A stretch of DNA of 64,000 nucleotides from Blastocatellia bacterium (GTDB lineage: Bacteria > Acidobacteriota > Blastocatellia > UBA7656 > JADIYM01): positions 372,001 through 436,000 of the forward strand of contig JADIYM010000003.1 of NCBI GenBank assembly GCA_016705245.1. Direction: 5' to 3'. Position numbers and translations under genes: made by a program. The first letter of the stretch is position 1. Each line of letters starts with the position of its first letter. This document shows, one piece after another, positions 61,979 through 64,000 of this stretch. The notes beneath the pieces are model-generated. The model was not told the origin of the DNA. It saw only the letters and a program-made list of their open reading frames with translations, and made no database searches.

Positions 61979-63319
61979 TCACCCCCGCAGCGCCTCGAGC
62001 AGCGCCCTCGCCTTCCACATCGACTCGTCGTATTCGCCCTCCGGATCCGAATCCGCCACGACGCCTCCGCCGACGTTGAACCGCGCCACGTCACCATCGA
62101 CGTCCATCGTCCGGATGGCGACGCTCCAGTCCATCCGTCCGTCGAAAGCGCAGTACCCGATGGCGCCCATCGATATCCCGCGGCGGACGCCTTCGAGCTC
62201 CTCGATGATCTCCATCGCGCGGATCTTCGGAGCGCCCGTGATGGATCCGCACGGAAAGGCCGCGCGAAGGAGGTCACACCCTCTCGCCCCGTCTCGAAGT
62301 CGCGCCGACACGCGCGAGACGAGGTGGTGAACCGTTGGCAGCCGACGGTGACCGAAAAGCTCATCGACGGCCACGCTGCCGAACTCGGCGACTCGGCCAA
62401 GGTCGTTTCGCACCAGGTCGACGATCATGAGGTTTTCGGCACGATCCTTCACGCTCTCGACCAGCTCTTGAGCGAGTTTCTCGTCTTCTTCACGCGTCGC
62501 CCCGCGAGGCCGGGTTCCCTTTATCGGCCACATCTCGGCGTCTCGGCCTCGCACGCGAAGGAACCGTTCCGGCGAGGCGCTGACGATCGATCGCCCGGAC
62601 TCGGCGAGCAGCGCCGCAAACGCCGCCGGGTTACGCTCGCGCAGCCGAAGAAAGACCTCGGCACTCGTCAACTCACCCATCGGCGCGGCGAATCGCTGCG
62701 TCAGGTTCACCTGATAGACGTCGCCCGCGGCGATGTGCGCCTGAGCGTGCCGGACCGAAGCCGCGTACGTCTGTCGATCGAAGTTCGACTCCGGCTCGAG
62801 CGCCGAGACGCCCGGCTGTCGCTCGACCTCCGGCCCGTGTGCGAGCAGGTCCAGAGCTTCTCGAGCGCGGTCCGTCGCGCGCGCGGCGCGGGCGGAAGCT
62901 GCGGCGGGTATTCCCGTCGAGACGACCCAGCTCTCCGAGGTCAGGTAGTCGTGAAGGACGAGCCGATCGTACAGTCCGATCGACACCTCGGCGCACGGTG
63001 CGTCTGTGGCCGCCGTCGCCCGAATTCGTTCGAAGCGCCTGCCGAGGTCGTACGAGAGAACGCCGATGGCCGCGCCCGGCGGGAATCCGGTGTCGTGCGG
63101 GGCCGACTCGAATGCAGCCAACGCAGCGTCGAGGTCAGCGATCGGGTCACGCTCCGAATCGCCGATCGTGTCGAAGGGGTCCCAGGCGGCAAGCAGCCAT
63201 CTCGCGGCGACGTCGTCGGCACCCGAACTGTCGAGAATGACCGGTCGAAGCTCTGGCGAAATTGCCGCGACGACGCGGACGATGCGATCCGCCGTCGCCG
63301 CGACCGGTTCGACGATCAG
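61979..63319 (-). CDS. pabB: Aminodeoxychorismate synthase component I
   Basis: Chorismate-binding enzyme that with glutamine makes aminodeoxychorismate for folate. The chorismate domain has FDRQTYAASVRHAQAHIAAG, DVYQVNLTQRF and WPIKGTRPRG, with the Lys typical of PabB (TrpE has Ala). FPCGSITGAPKIRAMEII and the final FNVGGGVVADSDPEGEY follow. Homologous sequence (ILDSSGADDVAARWLLAAWD) continues in frame about 66 codons above the first ATG (63121). The start is therefore non-ATG: CTG 63319, overlapping the previous stop, or ATT 63340, which has GGAGG 6 nt upstream. Confidence 0.88.
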   Translation of the reverse strand: MIVEPVAATADRIVRVVAAISPELRPVILDSSGADDVAARWLLAAWDPFDTIGDSERDPIADLDAALAAFESAPHDTGFPPGAAIGVLSYDLGRRFERIRATAATDAPCAEVSIGLYDRLVLHDYLTSESWVVSTGIPAAASARAARATDRAREALDLLAHGPEVERQPGVSALEPESNFDRQTYAASVRHAQAHIAAGDVYQVNLTQRFAAPMGELTSAEVFLRLRERNPAAFAALLAESGRSIVSASPERFLRVRGRDAEMWPIKGTRPRGATREEDEKLAQELVESVKDRAENLMIVDLVRNDLGRVAEFGSVAVDELFGHRRLPTVHHLVSRVSARLRDGARGCDLLRAAFPCGSITGAPKIRAMEIIEELEGVRRGISMGAIGYCAFDGRMDWSVAIRTMDVDGDVARFNVGGGVVADSDPEGEYDESMWKARALLEALRG

Positions 63320-64000
63320 CGTGAAGTACCCGCGGCGAATGCTCCGCCTCCGCTGAGACGGCCGCCCGTCATCAAACGAGAGTCAAAGCCCGGCACAGCC
63401 TGCCGGCCGTCAAGCACGCGCGCGCGGATCAACTCCAGCGGCATCTTCGGGTTCGAGCTCGCGACGAGCGCGGCCATTCCGGCCACGAACGGCGAAGCCA
63501 TCGAGGTCCCGGACGCGAATCCGTACGCTCCGTCCGGCAGCGTGCTCAGGATGTCGACGCCAGGCGCGGCGATGTCGACCGACAGCTCGCCGAAGTTCGA
63601 GAACGGCGCGATTGTTTCGTTCGGCGAAAGCGCGGCAACCGAGAGGATGCCCATGTTCGGGTACGCCGACGGGTAGTGCGGCGTCGCATCGGAATCGATT
63701 CCGTCGTTGCCTGCCGCGCAGACGAAGAGGACTCCGCTCCGGATGGCGCGGTTGATGGCCTCCTCGAGCGCCGCGGAGCGCTCGGTACTTCCCCAGCTGC
63801 AATTGACCACACGCACGTTCGCACCGCGCTCGTTCATCTTCAGGATGTAGTCGATGCAGGCGATCGCATCGCTCGTCTGCCCGCCGCCGGTCGCACCAAG
63901 GAATCGGAGCGCCATCACCCGCGTCGTCCAGTTGACGCCAGAGACACCGCGATCGTTGTCGCCCACCGCGCCGATGATTCCGGCGACGTGTGTGCCGTGA
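63316..64000 (-). CDS. Subtilisin-like (S8) serine protease, C-terminal part (cut by window edge)
   Basis: The minus frame enters at 64000 with HGTHVAGIIGA, the catalytic His motif. It continues VNCSWGS (substrate pocket), VCAAGNDG (oxyanion Asn) and SGTSMASPFVAGMAALV (catalytic Ser). The catalytic Asp and any signal peptide lie beyond the window. The protein ends shortly after the catalytic domain at 63316. It is upstream of pabB on the same strand with a 4-bp or greater overlap. Confidence 0.93.
   Translation of the reverse strand, partial: HGTHVAGIIGAVGDNDRGVSGVNWTTRVMALRFLGATGGGQTSDAIACIDYILKMNERGANVRVVNCSWGSTERSAALEEAINRAIRSGVLFVCAAGNDGIDSDATPHYPSAYPNMGILSVAALSPNETIAPFSNFGELSVDIAAPGVDILSTLPDGAYGFASGTSMASPFVAGMAALVASSNPKMPLELIRARVLDGRQAVPGFDSRLMTGGRLSGGGAFAAGTSR

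Overview
The window is a high-GC, gene-dense bacterial chromosome segment. A long Oar-like TonB-dependent receptor with an N-terminal carboxypeptidase-regulatory domain, an FhaA/PBP2/RodA module, MoxR/DUF58/transglutaminase genes and a bc-plus-cbb3 respiratory operon together suggest an Acidobacteriota-like organism. This is inference from gene content; there is no rRNA and I saw no tRNA. Several genes carry single-base frameshifts, mostly in short homopolymers, which looks like an unpolished or metagenome-derived assembly.

Layout. 1-3.4 kb: cdsA (cut by the window edge), uppS, truA and pyrE on minus, mobA on plus. 4-9 kb: a catalytically degenerate alpha/beta hydrolase, an ArnT-like glycosyltransferase, a Gfo/Idh/MocA dehydrogenase and a class C beta-lactamase-like hydrolase. 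9.1-11.7 kb: two MacB-type ABC permeases without an ATPase. 11.7-12.3 kb and 26.4-26.9 kb: two related palindrome-rich islands, each with a short remnant resembling the C-terminus of a REP-associated transposase. 12.3-17.2 kb: a MoxR / DUF58 / TgpA-like transglutaminase operon. 17.4-20.8 kb: the TonB receptor. 21.2-26.4 kb: a secreted phosphodiesterase, and divergently a PHP hydrolase with btaA and btaB for a phosphorus-free betaine lipid.

26.9-40.6 kb is a nearly gap-free respiratory operon on minus. In transcription order it holds an Rrf2 regulator, a CcoS-like peptide, a Rieske protein, cytochrome b, a seven-haem cytochrome c, CcoN, CcoO, two small membrane proteins, a GltD-like Fe-S flavoprotein, a SafE/CcoH-type protein, CcoG, a 61-aa membrane peptide and CcoI. 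It appears to encode a linked bc1/b6-type and cbb3 oxidase system plus its assembly factors. The Rieske gene has an in-frame UGA exactly where the conserved CPCH motif should have its second Cys. Coding resumes in frame to a stop that overlaps the cytochrome b start. This is the most striking observation in the window: a candidate selenocysteine or recoded codon at the Rieske disulfide.

40.7-49 kb: a PAS-LuxR regulator, a degenerate NtrC-like protein, FhaA-like/PBP2/RodA cell-wall genes, a PilZ-like protein and an intact NtrC-family response regulator. 49-52 kb: two tandem TonB-like transducers. 52-57.8 kb: hisS and a periplasmic aldehyde/xanthine oxidoreductase operon. 58-64 kb: a PP2C phosphatase and a zinc-ribbon/FHA protein (Ser/Thr phospho-signalling), pabC (deleted and broken), pabB and the C-terminal part of a subtilisin-like protease. 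Intergenic spaces carry several families of perfect long hairpins.
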